The notes under the pieces are model-generated. The model made no database searches, was not told the origin of the DNA, and saw nothing but the letters and a program-made list of their open reading frames with translations. A program made the translations under genes and the position numbers. Positions 37,327 to 45,791 of a DNA stretch of 64,000 bases are shown here, in pieces; position 1 is the stretch's first letter, and every line of letters begins with the position of its first letter. Source of the DNA: Lentzea albidocapillata (GTDB lineage: Bacteria > Actinomycetota > Actinomycetes > Mycobacteriales > Pseudonocardiaceae); assembly GCF_000719115.1 (NCBI RefSeq), contig NZ_JOEA01000013.1, forward strand, positions 283,927-347,926, read 5' to 3'.

Positions 37327-38625
37327 ATGTCCAGACGGAGATGGGGTGTCGCCGCTCTCGCGGTCGGCGCCCTGTCCGCGTCGCTGGCCGTTGCGCCCGC
37401 GAACGCCGACGTCGAGACCAATGGGCACCACGGTTACTCGAAGACCCGCACCGTCGGGTACTTCATCCAGTGGGGCGTGTACGACCGGAACTTCCGGGTC
37501 AAAAACCTCGTGGACAGCGGGGCCGCCGCACGGCTCACGCACCTGAACTACGCCTTCGGTTTCCTCGACGAGGCCGGCAAGTGCGTCAGCGCCGACCCGT
37601 GGGCCGACTGGCAGATGCCGCACACCGCCGAGCAGTCCGTGAACGGCAAGGCGGACGAGGCCGGCCAGGTCCTGGCGGGCAACCTGAACCAGCTCAAGCA
37701 GCTCAAGGCCAAGTACCCCAAGCTGAGGATCAACATCTCGCTGGGCGGCTGGACGGGCTCGCGCTACTTCTCGAACGCCGCGCTGACGCCCGAGTCGCGT
37801 GCCGCGCACGTCAAGTCGTGCACCGACATGTGGATCAAGGGCGACCTGCCCGGTCTGCCGGAAGGTGCCGCGAAGGGCGTCTTCGACGGCATCGACCTCG
37901 ACTGGGAGTGGCCCGGCAGCAACGGCAACATGGCCCCGCCCAACGTCGTGCGTCCCGAGGACAAGCAGAACTTCACCAAGCTGCTCGCCGAGTACCGCAG
38001 GCAGATGGGCTGGAACCGCGACCTGACCGCGTTCCTGCCGGCCGACCCGAAGCAGGTCGACGCGGGCTTCGAGGTCAGGAAGGTGTTCTGCTACCTCACG
38101 TTCGGCACGTTGCAGGGCTACGACTACCACGGTGCCTGGGACGCCCCGGCGAACCAGCAGTCCGCGCTGCGGGTGCCGAAGGGTGACCCGTCGGAGTTCG
38201 AGTTCAGCTCCGAGGTGACGGTCAACGCGTGGCTTTCGCGCGGTGCCCCGCGGTCGAAGGCCGTGCTCGGTGTGCCGTTCTACGGCCGCGGCTGGGACGG
38301 CGTCGCCCCCGGCACGCGCAACGGCCTGTTCGGCACCGGTGTGCCGGCGCCCGCGAAGTACGAGGCCGGTTACGAGGACTTCCACCGCATCAAGGCGAAG
38401 CTCTCCGAGCCCGGCAGCGCGTACAAGATCTACCGCGACGGGAAGGCCGGCTTCGCGTGGATCTACGACGGCAAGACCTGGTGGACCTACGACGACGCGA
38501 CCGAGATGAAGCGGAAGGCTCGCTACATCAACGACCGCAGGCTCGGCGGCGCGATGATCTGGTCGCTCGACGGTGACACGCCGCAGGGTGAACTGATCAA
38601 GGCGCTCGACGGAGCTCTGAAGTAA
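37327..38625 (+). CDS. Secreted GH18 chitinase
   Basis: A 432-residue secreted family 18 glycoside hydrolase. The signal peptide ends at ANA (residues 25-27); the catalytic DxxDxDxE motif is intact as FDGIDLDWEWP with Glu194 as acid; the strand LRINISLGGWTG (SxGG) and the C-terminal barrel segments GVPFYGRGW and AMIWSLDGD fit chitinases. No separate chitin-binding domain is present. The start follows a strong TTAGGAGG. The upstream dre-like site suggests DasR control by GlcNAc metabolites. It should hydrolyse chitin outside the cell. A short hairpin follows. Confidence 0.95.
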   Translation: MSRRRWGVAALAVGALSASLAVAPANADVETNGHHGYSKTRTVGYFIQWGVYDRNFRVKNLVDSGAAARLTHLNYAFGFLDEAGKCVSADPWADWQMPHTAEQSVNGKADEAGQVLAGNLNQLKQLKAKYPKLRINISLGGWTGSRYFSNAALTPESRAAHVKSCTDMWIKGDLPGLPEGAAKGVFDGIDLDWEWPGSNGNMAPPNVVRPEDKQNFTKLLAEYRRQMGWNRDLTAFLPADPKQVDAGFEVRKVFCYLTFGTLQGYDYHGAWDAPANQQSALRVPKGDPSEFEFSSEVTVNAWLSRGAPRSKAVLGVPFYGRGWDGVAPGTRNGLFGTGVPAPAKYEAGYEDFHRIKAKLSEPGSAYKIYRDGKAGFAWIYDGKTWWTYDDATEMKRKARYINDRRLGGAMIWSLDGDTPQGELIKALDGALK

Positions 38626-38644
38626 GGCCGCACCACCGAGACGG

Positions 38645-38663
38645 ACTGTCCTAACCGGACAGT
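38645..38663. terminator. Short hairpin between chitinase and TetR genes
   Basis: ACTGTCC (38645-38651) pairs with GGACAGT (38657-38663), loop TAACC. It lies 20 bases beyond the chitinase stop, between convergent genes, and may terminate both. Confidence 0.45.
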
Positions 38664-38716
38664 TCAGCGGGTCCGGGGAGGTTTCGCGGCGGCCGCCTCC
38701 CCGGATTCCGTGGTGT

Positions 38717-39316
38717 TCAAAGGGATTTCCCGGTTTCCGTGCGCCAGCCCCTGCCGTGCGCGCGCAACGCCAGTTCGTAGGTGGCGGCCGCGTTGACGCC
38801 GGGCGGCAGGTTCCCGTTGAGCTCCAGGCTCACCAGGCCGTGCGCGATGCCCCACATGGACATCGCGATCTGCTCGGGGTCCTCCGCGAGATAGACCCCC
38901 TGCTCCACCGCGCGCCGCACCGCGTTGATCACCGGCGCGAACGTCCTGCCCGCCGCGCGGCTCATCTCCGACGTGTGCTCGACGACCTTCGAGTAGAGCA
39001 CCGAGTAGAACTGCGGGTCCCGCAGCGCGCTGCGCCGGTACGCGAGCCCGATCTGCAGCAGGTCCTCCGCGGGGTCGTCGGTGACCGGGACCGCCGCGAG
39101 GCTCGTCCCGAACTGCGTGAACGCCTCCTCGTAGAGCGCCTCGAGCAGCGCTGGTTTTCCGCCGAAGAGGGAATAGACCGCCGTCGTCGAGGTGTTGACG
39201 TCGGTGGCGATCTTGCGCAGGCTCACCGCGGCGGGGCCCTCGGTGCTGAGCAACTCGCCCGCCCGTTCGAGCAGTCGCCGTCGCAGAGCGTCGTCGTGGG
39301 TCTTGGGCCTGGGCAT
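38717..39316 (-). CDS. TetR-family transcriptional regulator
   Basis: A 199-residue TetR-type regulator with an N-terminal helix-turn-helix (AVSLRKIATDVNTSTTAVYS, followed by LFGGKPALLEALY) and a helical ligand domain resembling the TetR_C WHG type (MWGIAHGLVSLELNG). ATG at 39316 is six bases after TAGGAT on the minus strand, pointing to a leaderless message and favouring it over the GTG one codon upstream. It is divergent from the RHH/Doc module; a palindrome in the 55-base gap (39347-39363) could be its operator or that of the antitoxin. Target genes are unknown. Confidence 0.9.
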   Translation of the reverse strand: MPRPKTHDDALRRRLLERAGELLSTEGPAAVSLRKIATDVNTSTTAVYSLFGGKPALLEALYEEAFTQFGTSLAAVPVTDDPAEDLLQIGLAYRRSALRDPQFYSVLYSKVVEHTSEMSRAAGRTFAPVINAVRRAVEQGVYLAEDPEQIAMSMWGIAHGLVSLELNGNLPPGVNAAATYELALRAHGRGWRTETGKSL

Positions 39317-39346
39317 CACGCAATCCTAACGGCCGCTGGCCTGTGT

Positions 39347-39363
39347 GGTATCAGGTTGATACC
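39347..39363. promoter_or_regulatory. Palindrome over the RHH/Doc promoter
   Basis: GGTATCA-GGT-TGATACC is a perfect 7-bp inverted repeat overlapping the TACCGT box (39360-39365) that lies six bases before the RHH start codon. It is the likely autoregulatory site of the toxin-antitoxin-like pair; the divergent TetR is an alternative ligand. Confidence 0.55.
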
Positions 39364-39371
39364 GTCACTCC

Positions 39372-39578
39372 ATGGCGATGACCTTGCGGTTGACCGAGGA
39401 GGAGAACCTGCGGCTCGCCGAACTGGCGCAGTCCGAGGGGCGCTCCAAGCAGGAGGTCGTGCGGCTGGCGATCGCGGATCGTTACCAGCGCATGCAGCAG
39501 GAGGAGAAGCTCGGCGAGGTGCTCGGGCGAGTCCTGCCCAAGTACCGAGGTCTTTTGGATAGGCTCGGATCTTCCTGA
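39372..39578 (+). CDS. Ribbon-helix-helix antitoxin-like protein
   Basis: A 68-residue protein with a ribbon-helix-helix DNA-binding start (TLRLTEEENLRLAELAQSEG then RSKQEVVRLAIADRY) followed by a short helix for partner binding. It is encoded 32 bases before a Doc-type protein, the usual antitoxin-toxin order. ATG at 39372 lies six bases after TACCGT. By analogy it should repress its own promoter through the overlapping palindrome and neutralise the downstream protein. Confidence 0.82.
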   Translation: MAMTLRLTEEENLRLAELAQSEGRSKQEVVRLAIADRYQRMQQEEKLGEVLGRVLPKYRGLLDRLGSS

Positions 39579-39610
39579 AACTGTCAGACCTCTGTGATCA
39601 ACTGGATGCC

Positions 39611-39997
39611 GTGATCTCCTACCTCGACGCCGGGGACCTCTTAGTGCTGGCCACGGCCGTGACCGGAGGCGATCTCCTCGTCAGGGACATCGGCCTGCTG
39701 GACACGGCGGCCTACCGTCCCCGCGCCACCGTGCTCGGCGTGGAGGCCTACGACACGCTGTGGTTGAAGTCCTCCGCCCTGCTCGACTCGATCGTCCGGA
39801 CCCGCCCTCTCGTCGAGGGCAACTGGCGGCTCGCCTGGATCGCCGCCGTCACGATGTGCGACATCAACGGCTACTGGATCGACGCCGCCGAGGACGACGC
39901 GCTGGACCTCGTCCGCTCCCTCGGCCGCGACAAGATCGACGTGCCGGAGATGGCCGGCCATCTCGAAGCGTGGGGCATCTCGAAGGATTCCGCTTGA
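39611..39997 (+). CDS. Doc-like (death-on-curing) protein lacking the Fic His
   Basis: A 128-residue protein with the Doc layout: YLDAGDLLVLATAV, RDIGLLDTAAYRPRATVLG, then the Fic-motif region and a C-terminal helix (DDALDLVRSLGRDKIDVPEM). In Doc toxins the motif HxFx(D/E)GNxxxxR provides the catalytic His; here it reads RPLVEGNWRLAW, with Arg in place of His and Leu in place of Phe, so phosphotransfer is probably lost or altered. GTG at 39611 aligns with the usual Doc start. It pairs with the RHH gene upstream. It may be an inactivated toxin or a repurposed regulator. Confidence 0.78.
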   Translation: MISYLDAGDLLVLATAVTGGDLLVRDIGLLDTAAYRPRATVLGVEAYDTLWLKSSALLDSIVRTRPLVEGNWRLAWIAAVTMCDINGYWIDAAEDDALDLVRSLGRDKIDVPEMAGHLEAWGISKDSA

Positions 39998-40024
39998 CCT
40001 AGAGTGCACTCCAGGTCATAGCGT
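39994..40024 (+). promoter_or_regulatory. MerR-type promoter with long spacer
   Basis: TTGACC (39994-39999) and TAGCGT (40019-40024) are separated by 19 bases, the stretched spacing typical of MerR-activated promoters. A near-perfect 24-bp palindrome, TGACCTAGAGTG paired with CACTCCAGGTCA (39995-40018, one mismatch), fills the spacer. The GTG of the MerR gene follows TAGCGT by seven bases, so the message is leaderless. Confidence 0.8.
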
Positions 40025-40031
40025 CGAGCCC

Positions 40032-40405
40032 GTGAGTTACTCGATAGCCCAAGCCGCGCAGCGCAGTGGGTTGTCCATCGACACCTTGCGCTACTACGAA
40101 CGAATCGGGCTCGTCGACCCGCCCGCACGGGACTCGGGCGGGCGTCGCAGCTACTCGGAGGAGGACCTCGGCTGGCTGGCCTTCGTGACGCGCCTGCGCA
40201 CGACCGGCATGCCGATCCGCATGATGCGCGAGTTCGCGCAGCTCAGGCACCACGGCGACCTGACGGCAGGCCGCCGCAAGCAGATCCTCGTCGAGCACCG
40301 CACCGACGTCCGCGCCCGCATCGCGGAGCTGCAGACGTGCCTGGAGGTGCTCGACTACAAGATCGACCACTACGCGGTGGTCGAGCGTGACTTGGAGGCG
40401 ACGGC

Positions 40406-40409
<4 letters not shown>
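40032..40409 (+). CDS. MerR-family transcriptional regulator
   Basis: A 125-residue MerR regulator with the N-terminal helix-turn-helix [20 protein letters not shown], wing ([11 protein letters not shown]) and a dimerisation helix ([20 protein letters not shown]). There is no metal-binding Cys pattern, so it belongs to the aldehyde/organic-stress type often paired with reductases. It starts with GTG at 40032 from a 19-bp-spacer promoter that it probably twists into activity itself. It overlaps the aldo-keto reductase gene by 4 bases (GTGA), so both form a stress-inducible unit. Confidence 0.93.
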
Positions 40410-41371
<962 letters not shown>

Positions 41372-41393
41372 AACATACGTTCGAATGTATCCT

Positions 41394-41438
41394 CAGGGTT
41401 GTCCACAGGTTGGGGACAACAGGCTGTGGACAACCCTG
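41394..41438. terminator. Bidirectional hairpin with DnaA-box-like arms
   Basis: A perfect 15-bp stem (41394-41408, 41424-41438) with a 15-base loop that can itself fold (GTTG/CAAC). It lies between the convergent aldo-keto reductase and flavodoxin-like genes. Each arm contains the 9-mer TTGTCCACA (41399-41407, and reversed at 41425-41433), identical to the actinobacterial DnaA-box consensus; a third copy is at 41445-41453 and a fourth at 41763-41771. Confidence 0.65.
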
Positions 41439-41441
41439 GGT

Positions 41442-41894
41442 TCATGTGGACAACTGGGCCGCGACGGTGGCCCCGAGCTCCCAGCACGCCTCCAGGTCCG
41501 CCTTCGACGGCTCGCCGGTGACGACCACGTGCTGCGCCGCCTTCTCCCAGCCCAACCCGGTCGTGGCCGTCTCCACGCTGCGCACCGCGCCGGTCGTGTC
41601 GTTGTTGCCGTGTACATAAAGCCCGAACGGCCTGCCGCGCGTGGAGTCGAGACACGGGTAGTAGATGGTGTCGAAGAAGTGCTTCAGCGCACCGCTCATG
41701 TAGCCGAGGTTCGCGGGCGTGCCCAGCAGGTAGCCGTCGGCCTCCAGGACATCCACCGCGGTTGTGGACAACGCGGCCCTGCGCACGAGTTCGACGCCCT
41801 CGATCTCAGGGGTGGACGCGCCGGCGACGACGGCCTCGAACATCGCCTGCAGGGCGGGCGACGGCGTGTGGTGGACCAGCAGCAGGCGTGCCAT
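41442..41894 (-). CDS. Flavodoxin-like NAD(P)H-dependent oxidoreductase
   Basis: A 150-residue flavodoxin-fold protein: LLLVHHTPSPALQAMFEAV is the phosphate-binding loop of FMN-binding reductases, followed by GYLLGTPANLGYMSGALKHF and RPFGLYVHGNNDTTGAV. It likely binds FMN and reduces quinones or similar compounds. ATG at 41894 overlaps the upstream gene's stop (TGATG). Its last codons carry one of the DnaA-box-like 9-mers, and the strong hairpin follows. Confidence 0.85.
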   Translation of the reverse strand: MARLLLVHHTPSPALQAMFEAVVAGASTPEIEGVELVRRAALSTTAVDVLEADGYLLGTPANLGYMSGALKHFFDTIYYPCLDSTRGRPFGLYVHGNNDTTGAVRSVETATTGLGWEKAAQHVVVTGEPSKADLEACWELGATVAAQLST

Positions 41895-42361
41895 CAGTAG
41901 TCCATCTCGTAGTCCTGGCTGTCCGGCGGGGTGTCGTCCACGCCGATCGCCTTCAGGTCCGCTGAGGTCACCACGTCCACGGTAGGACCCATGAGCTCGA
42001 TCAGCTCGTCGATGACGTCCAGGTGCGCCTTCCTCGACATCTTGTTCAGCGCCCCGATCTCGTCCACCTTGTCGAGGACTCCGGTGCCTTCCAGCTTGCG
42101 GATGAGCAGGCCGGCTTCGCCGAAGGTGCTCATCGGCCCCCTGATCGCCGCGTTCGACTCGAGCGTCGCCTGCAGCATCATGTTCAGCGCGGCGTGATCC
42201 TTGGGGTCGACGCCGAAGGCCTTGAACAGGCCGTCGCGCACTCGGACCTGGTGCTTCTTCATGTCCTCGCTGAACCCGTCCCGGAACATGTCGAGGCCGC
42301 GCTTGCTGCCGGGGTGTGCGTCGAGCACCGCCTGCGCGAAATCGCGCCGCGTGTAGTCCAT
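41894..42361 (-). CDS. Conserved helical protein of unknown function
   Basis: A 155-residue, mainly helical cytoplasmic protein with an acidic tail ending in DTPPDSQDYEMDY. I do not recognise a family. The sequence has amphipathic helices (RRDFAQAVLDAHPGSKRGLD, KKHQVRVRDGLFKAFG) and no Cys, signal peptide or membrane helix. ATG at 42361 is chosen because TATGTT lies seven bases upstream, a leaderless promoter; ATG at 42373 is possible but would leave two bases to the divergent methyltransferase start. It is co-transcribed with the flavodoxin-like gene. Confidence 0.7.
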   Translation of the reverse strand: MDYTRRDFAQAVLDAHPGSKRGLDMFRDGFSEDMKKHQVRVRDGLFKAFGVDPKDHAALNMMLQATLESNAAIRGPMSTFGEAGLLIRKLEGTGVLDKVDEIGALNKMSRKAHLDVIDELIELMGPTVDVVTSADLKAIGVDDTPPDSQDYEMDY

Positions 42362-42375
42362 GGGCGGCAACATAG

Positions 42376-43008
42376 ATGACCATGACCTGCGCCTCCTACG
42401 ACATTGTCGCCGCCAGCTACGCCGAACTCATCCCGGACGCGCACGACGGCCGCCCGCTCGACGCCGCGATCATGCGCGCGTTCGCCGAGCTCACCGAAGG
42501 CCCCGTGGGCGACATCGGCTGCGGTACCGGCCGCATCACGCAACACCTGCACGAACTGGGCCTCGACGCGTTCGGCGTCGACCTGTCCGACGGCATGCTC
42601 GAACAGGCGAGGAAGCTGTACCCGCACCTCACGTTCACCCAGGGCGACATGACAGAGCTCGACCTCGCCGACGACAGCCTCGGCGGCGCCGTCGTCTGGT
42701 ACTCCACGGTCCACATGCCGGCTGAAGAGGTGCCCTGGCAGGAGTTCCACCGGGTCGTGAAGCCCGGCGGGTACCTCTTGCACGCCTTCAAACTGGGTAA
42801 CCGGAAGGGGCATCTCACCCACGCGTACGGCCACGACGTCGACCTCCACGTCCACTGGCACGACATCGACGAGACCGTGACGAACGCGACCAGGGCCGGG
42901 TTCAACGAAGTGGCACGGCTGCAACGTCAGAAGGGTGTGGACGAAGGCGGGCCGCAGGCGTTCCTGTTGCTCAGCAAACGGAACCCCGCAGCCGGAAGCG
43001 CGTCCTGA
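42376..43008 (+). CDS. SAM-dependent methyltransferase
   Basis: A 210-residue class I methyltransferase with motif I VGDIGCGTGRITQHL (SAM binding), the acidic loop GVDLSDGMLEQAR, motif GDMTELDLADDS and post-motif VVKPGGYLLHAF. The substrate is unknown; the type includes small-molecule methyltransferases. ATG at 42376 or ATG at 42382 may be used; the latter leaves more room for the divergent gene. It is followed after 21 bases by a small membrane-protein gene. Confidence 0.9.
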   Translation: MTMTCASYDIVAASYAELIPDAHDGRPLDAAIMRAFAELTEGPVGDIGCGTGRITQHLHELGLDAFGVDLSDGMLEQARKLYPHLTFTQGDMTELDLADDSLGGAVVWYSTVHMPAEEVPWQEFHRVVKPGGYLLHAFKLGNRKGHLTHAYGHDVDLHVHWHDIDETVTNATRAGFNEVARLQRQKGVDEGGPQAFLLLSKRNPAAGSAS

Positions 43009-43029
43009 AGGGTGTACACAGGAGGGACC

Positions 43030-43374
43030 ATGAAGACCACCGCCCTAATGCACACCAGTCCTCGTCAGCGCCGCATCACCTGGGGTTTCGGCCTTGCGGT
43101 CAGCATCGGGATGATCGGGATCGGGCCTCTGTTCGCGTCGGTGTGGCCGGGGTTCGACCACAGCCCGTGGGACATCAACACGATGTTGTTCGGACTCGGC
43201 GTGGGGCTCTGCACGATCGCGTACATCTTCGGGCGGATCGCCGTCGCGGCGGTCACCGAGGGACGCCGCAACGCGGTGGCCCCGCCGACCAGAAGGGCCT
43301 ACCTCGTGGCCGGCGGGGCTTTCGTCCTTGCCGCGCTCGCGTTGACGTACGCGCTGGCGACGACAGCTAGCTGA
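43030..43374 (+). CDS. Small membrane protein of unknown function
   Basis: A 114-residue protein with a basic start (HTSPRQRRITWG) and three hydrophobic helices (about residues 18-38, 50-72 and 88-110). The start ATG at 43030 is fixed by a strong AGGAGGG just upstream, rather than the longer frame beginning at 43012. It probably shares a transcript with the methyltransferase gene. Its end overlaps the convergent mutase gene by 8 bases. No family recognised. Confidence 0.7.
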   Translation: MKTTALMHTSPRQRRITWGFGLAVSIGMIGIGPLFASVWPGFDHSPWDINTMLFGLGVGLCTIAYIFGRIAVAAVTEGRRNAVAPPTRRAYLVAGGAFVLAALALTYALATTAS

Positions 43375-44968
43375 CGAGCCCAGTCACCCGTTCCCGCAGT
43401 TCAGTCAACCGGGCCTGGCCTGACGCACGGGCGGACTCCAGTCCGTCCGTGACCGGCTCGACGACTTCCAGGTACGCCTTGAGCTTCGGCTCGGTGCCGG
43501 ACGGGCGCACGATCACGCGCACGCCGTCCGCCGTCCAGCGCAGCACGTCCGCGCTGGGCAGCAGGTCCTCCGACTCGAAGCCGGCAGGCGGCGAAGAGCG
43601 CAGCCGTGCCATCGTCGCGCCGATCAGGCTCAGATCGGTGTACCGCAGGGAGACCTGGTCGGTCAGGTGCAGGCCGTGGTCCGCCGCGAGCTGGTCCAGC
43701 GCGTCCAGCAACGTGCGGCCGGACGCCTTCAGGCCGGCGGCCAGGTCAGCGGCGACGACGGCGGCCGAGATGCCGTCCTTGTCGGCGACGTGCGTGGGAT
43801 CGACGCAGTTGCCCAGCGCTTCCTCGTAGGCGAACACCAGGCCCTCGCCCGCGCGCGCCAGCCACTTGAAGCCCGTCAGCGTCTCCGCGTACCGGGCGCC
43901 GTGCGCGGCCGCGATCGACTTGAGCAGCGACGACGACACGATCGTCGTCGCCACCAACGGATCCGTGGACTCGGTGGTCGACAACACGAGCGAGCCGAGC
44001 AGCACGCCCGTCTCGTCGCCGCGCAGCATCCGCCACGTCCCGCCGTCGTCGACACCCAGCGCGCACCGGTCCGCGTCCGGGTCCAGCGCGATGGCCAGGT
44101 CCGCGTTCACCGACGCCGCAAGGGAAAGCAGCTCGTCGGACGCGCCGGGCTCCTCGGGGTTCGGGAACACCACGGTCGGGAAGTCCGGGTCCGGCACGGC
44201 CTGCGACCGCACCACGTGCACGTCGGTGAAACCCGCGCGCCGCAACGCTTCCACGGCGAACGCGCCACCCACGCCGTGCATCGGCGTCAGCGCGATCTTC
44301 AGCGAACGCGCCTGACCGGTGGGCAACGACGCGACCCGCTCCAGGTACGCGTCGACCTCGGCGTCCGAGACCGTGGTGTACGTGGCGTTCCGCGGCACGG
44401 AGACCGCGGCCGGAACCGCCTCGATCGCCTTCTCGATCTCGCCGTCCGAGGGCGGCACGATCTGCGAACCACCGGTCAGGTAGAGCTTGTACCCGTTGTC
44501 CGCGGGCGGGTTGTGCGACGCGGTGATCTGGATTCCCGCCACCGCGCCATGTGCGCGCACCAGGTACGCCAGCACCGGCGTGGGCAACGGTTCCGGCAGC
44601 ACCCGCACGTCGAAACCGGCCGCCGCCATCACCTCGGCGGCGGCGGTGGCGAACTCCTCCGAGCCGTGCCGCGCGTCGCGCCCGACGAACACCAGACCGG
44701 GTGCTCCGAGCCACGACGCCAGGCCGGCCGTCGTGCGGACGACCGTGGCCACGTTCATGCCGTTCGTGCCCGCCCGCACCGGCCCGCGCAGTCCGGCGGT
44801 GCCGAACGTCAGCGGACCGGCCATGCGGTCCTGGAGGTCCTCCGCCGCGGCGGGGTCGCCGCCCATCGCCCGCGCCAGCACGCCCTGCAACTCGGCGCGA
44901 GTCGCGTCGGACGGGTCGTCGGCGATCCACCGGAACGTCGCGTCACGCAGTGCCGGCGTCAGGCTCAT
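43367..44968 (-). CDS. Phosphosugar mutase (alpha-D-phosphohexomutase family)
   Basis: A 533-residue mutase of the phosphoglucomutase/phosphomannomutase family. The catalytic Ser loop [14 protein letters not shown], the metal loop [12 protein letters not shown], the sugar loop EEALGNC and the phosphate loop [10 protein letters not shown] are all intact. The long PGM-type of this family in actinobacteria is sometimes annotated as phosphomannomutase, and in some organisms acts on pentose-1-phosphates. Its ATG overlaps the purine nucleoside phosphorylase stop, so it may convert (deoxy)ribose-1-phosphate to the 5-phosphate; this is inferred from context only. Confidence 0.9.
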   Translation of the reverse strand: MSLTPALRDATFRWIADDPSDATRAELQGVLARAMGGDPAAAEDLQDRMAGPLTFGTAGLRGPVRAGTNGMNVATVVRTTAGLASWLGAPGLVFVGRDARHGSEEFATAAAEVMAAAGFDVRVLPEPLPTPVLAYLVRAHGAVAGIQITASHNPPADNGYKLYLTGGSQIVPPSDGEIEKAIEAVPAAVSVPRNATYTTVSDAEVDAYLERVASLPTGQARSLKIALTPMHGVGGAFAVEALRRAGFTDVHVVRSQAVPDPDFPTVVFPNPEEPGASDELLSLAASVNADLAIALDPDADRCALGVDDGGTWRMLRGDETGVLLGSLVLSTTESTDPLVATTIVSSSLLKSIAAAHGARYAETLTGFKWLARAGEGLVFAYEEALGNCVDPTHVADKDGISAAVVAADLAAGLKASGRTLLDALDQLAADHGLHLTDQVSLRYTDLSLIGATMARLRSSPPAGFESEDLLPSADVLRWTADGVRVIVRPSGTEPKLKAYLEVVEPVTDGLESARASGQARLTELRERVTGLVS

Positions 44969-45756
44969 GCCCGGTCCACCAGCTCACGCAGCAGCGTGCC
45001 CATGCGCTGAGCGGCGGCGGCACCGGCCTCCAGCACCTCCTGGTGGTTCAGCGGCTCACCGGTGATGCCCGCCGCGAGGTTCGTGACCAGCGACAGTCCG
45101 AACACCTCGACGCCCTCGGCACGCGCGGCGATCGCCTCGTGCACGGTCGACATGCCGACCAGGTCCGCACCCATCGTGCGCAGCATCCGGATCTCGGCGG
45201 GCGTCTCGAAGTGCGGGCCGGGCAGCCCCGCGTACACGCCCTCCTCCAGCGACGGGTCGATCTCCTGCGCGACCTTGCGCAGCCGCGGCGAGTACAGGTC
45301 CGTGAGATCGACGAACCGCGCGCCGACCAGCGGCGACAGCGTGGTCAGGTTGAGGTGGTCGGAGATCAGCACGGGCTGCCCGACGGCCATGCCCTGCCGC
45401 AGGCCACCGGCGGCGTTGGTCAGCACGACCGACGACACGCCCGCGGCGGCGACGGTGCGCACGGCGTGCACGACCTTCTGGACGCCCTTGCCCTCGTAGC
45501 CGTGGGTGCGGCCGAGCACGACGAGGACCTTCTTGCCGCCGACCTCGACGGAACGGATGGTGCCGCCGTGGCCGAGCGCGGTCGGCGCCTCGAAGCCCGT
45601 CAGCTCGCCCACCGGGATCTCGGTGACCGGCTCGCCGATCACGTCGGCGGCGGGTCGCCAGCCGGAGCCGAGCACGATGGCGATGTCGTGCTTCGTGTTG
45701 CCGGTGCGGCTCTGGATCTCTTCCGCGGCCTTGCCGGCCAGCTCTTCTGGAGTCAC
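44965..45756 (-). CDS. Purine nucleoside phosphorylase
   Basis: A 263-residue trimeric-type purine nucleoside phosphorylase that splits inosine and guanosine (and deoxy forms) with phosphate. Visible motifs: [11 protein letters not shown] (phosphate loop), [32 protein letters not shown] and [12 protein letters not shown], with Glu and Asn (VTNLAAG) of the purine site. GTG at 45756 is six bases after TAAGCT, so the message is probably leaderless. It overlaps the downstream mutase (ATGA) and completes the purine arm of salvage begun by adenosine deaminase. Confidence 0.96.
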   Translation of the reverse strand: MTPEELAGKAAEEIQSRTGNTKHDIAIVLGSGWRPAADVIGEPVTEIPVGELTGFEAPTALGHGGTIRSVEVGGKKVLVVLGRTHGYEGKGVQKVVHAVRTVAAAGVSSVVLTNAAGGLRQGMAVGQPVLISDHLNLTTLSPLVGARFVDLTDLYSPRLRKVAQEIDPSLEEGVYAGLPGPHFETPAEIRMLRTMGADLVGMSTVHEAIAARAEGVEVFGLSLVTNLAAGITGEPLNHQEVLEAGAAAAQRMGTLLRELVDRA

Positions 45757-45768
45757 CGCGAGAGCTTA

Positions 45769-45791
45769 AGCCGTCTCCCGGGGAGACGGCT
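45769..45791 (-). terminator. Tight hairpin after the second Ser/Thr kinase gene
   Basis: AGCCGTCTCCC (45769-45779) pairs with GGGAGACGGCT (45781-45791). It touches the kinase stop codon and lies just upstream of the nucleoside phosphorylase promoter, separating the two leftward units. Confidence 0.6.

Noticed and set aside
41394..41771. Chromosomal origin of replication at the DnaA-box-like cluster
   Set aside because: No dnaA, dnaN or recF gene, no AT-rich unwinding element and too few boxes for an actinobacterial oriC.
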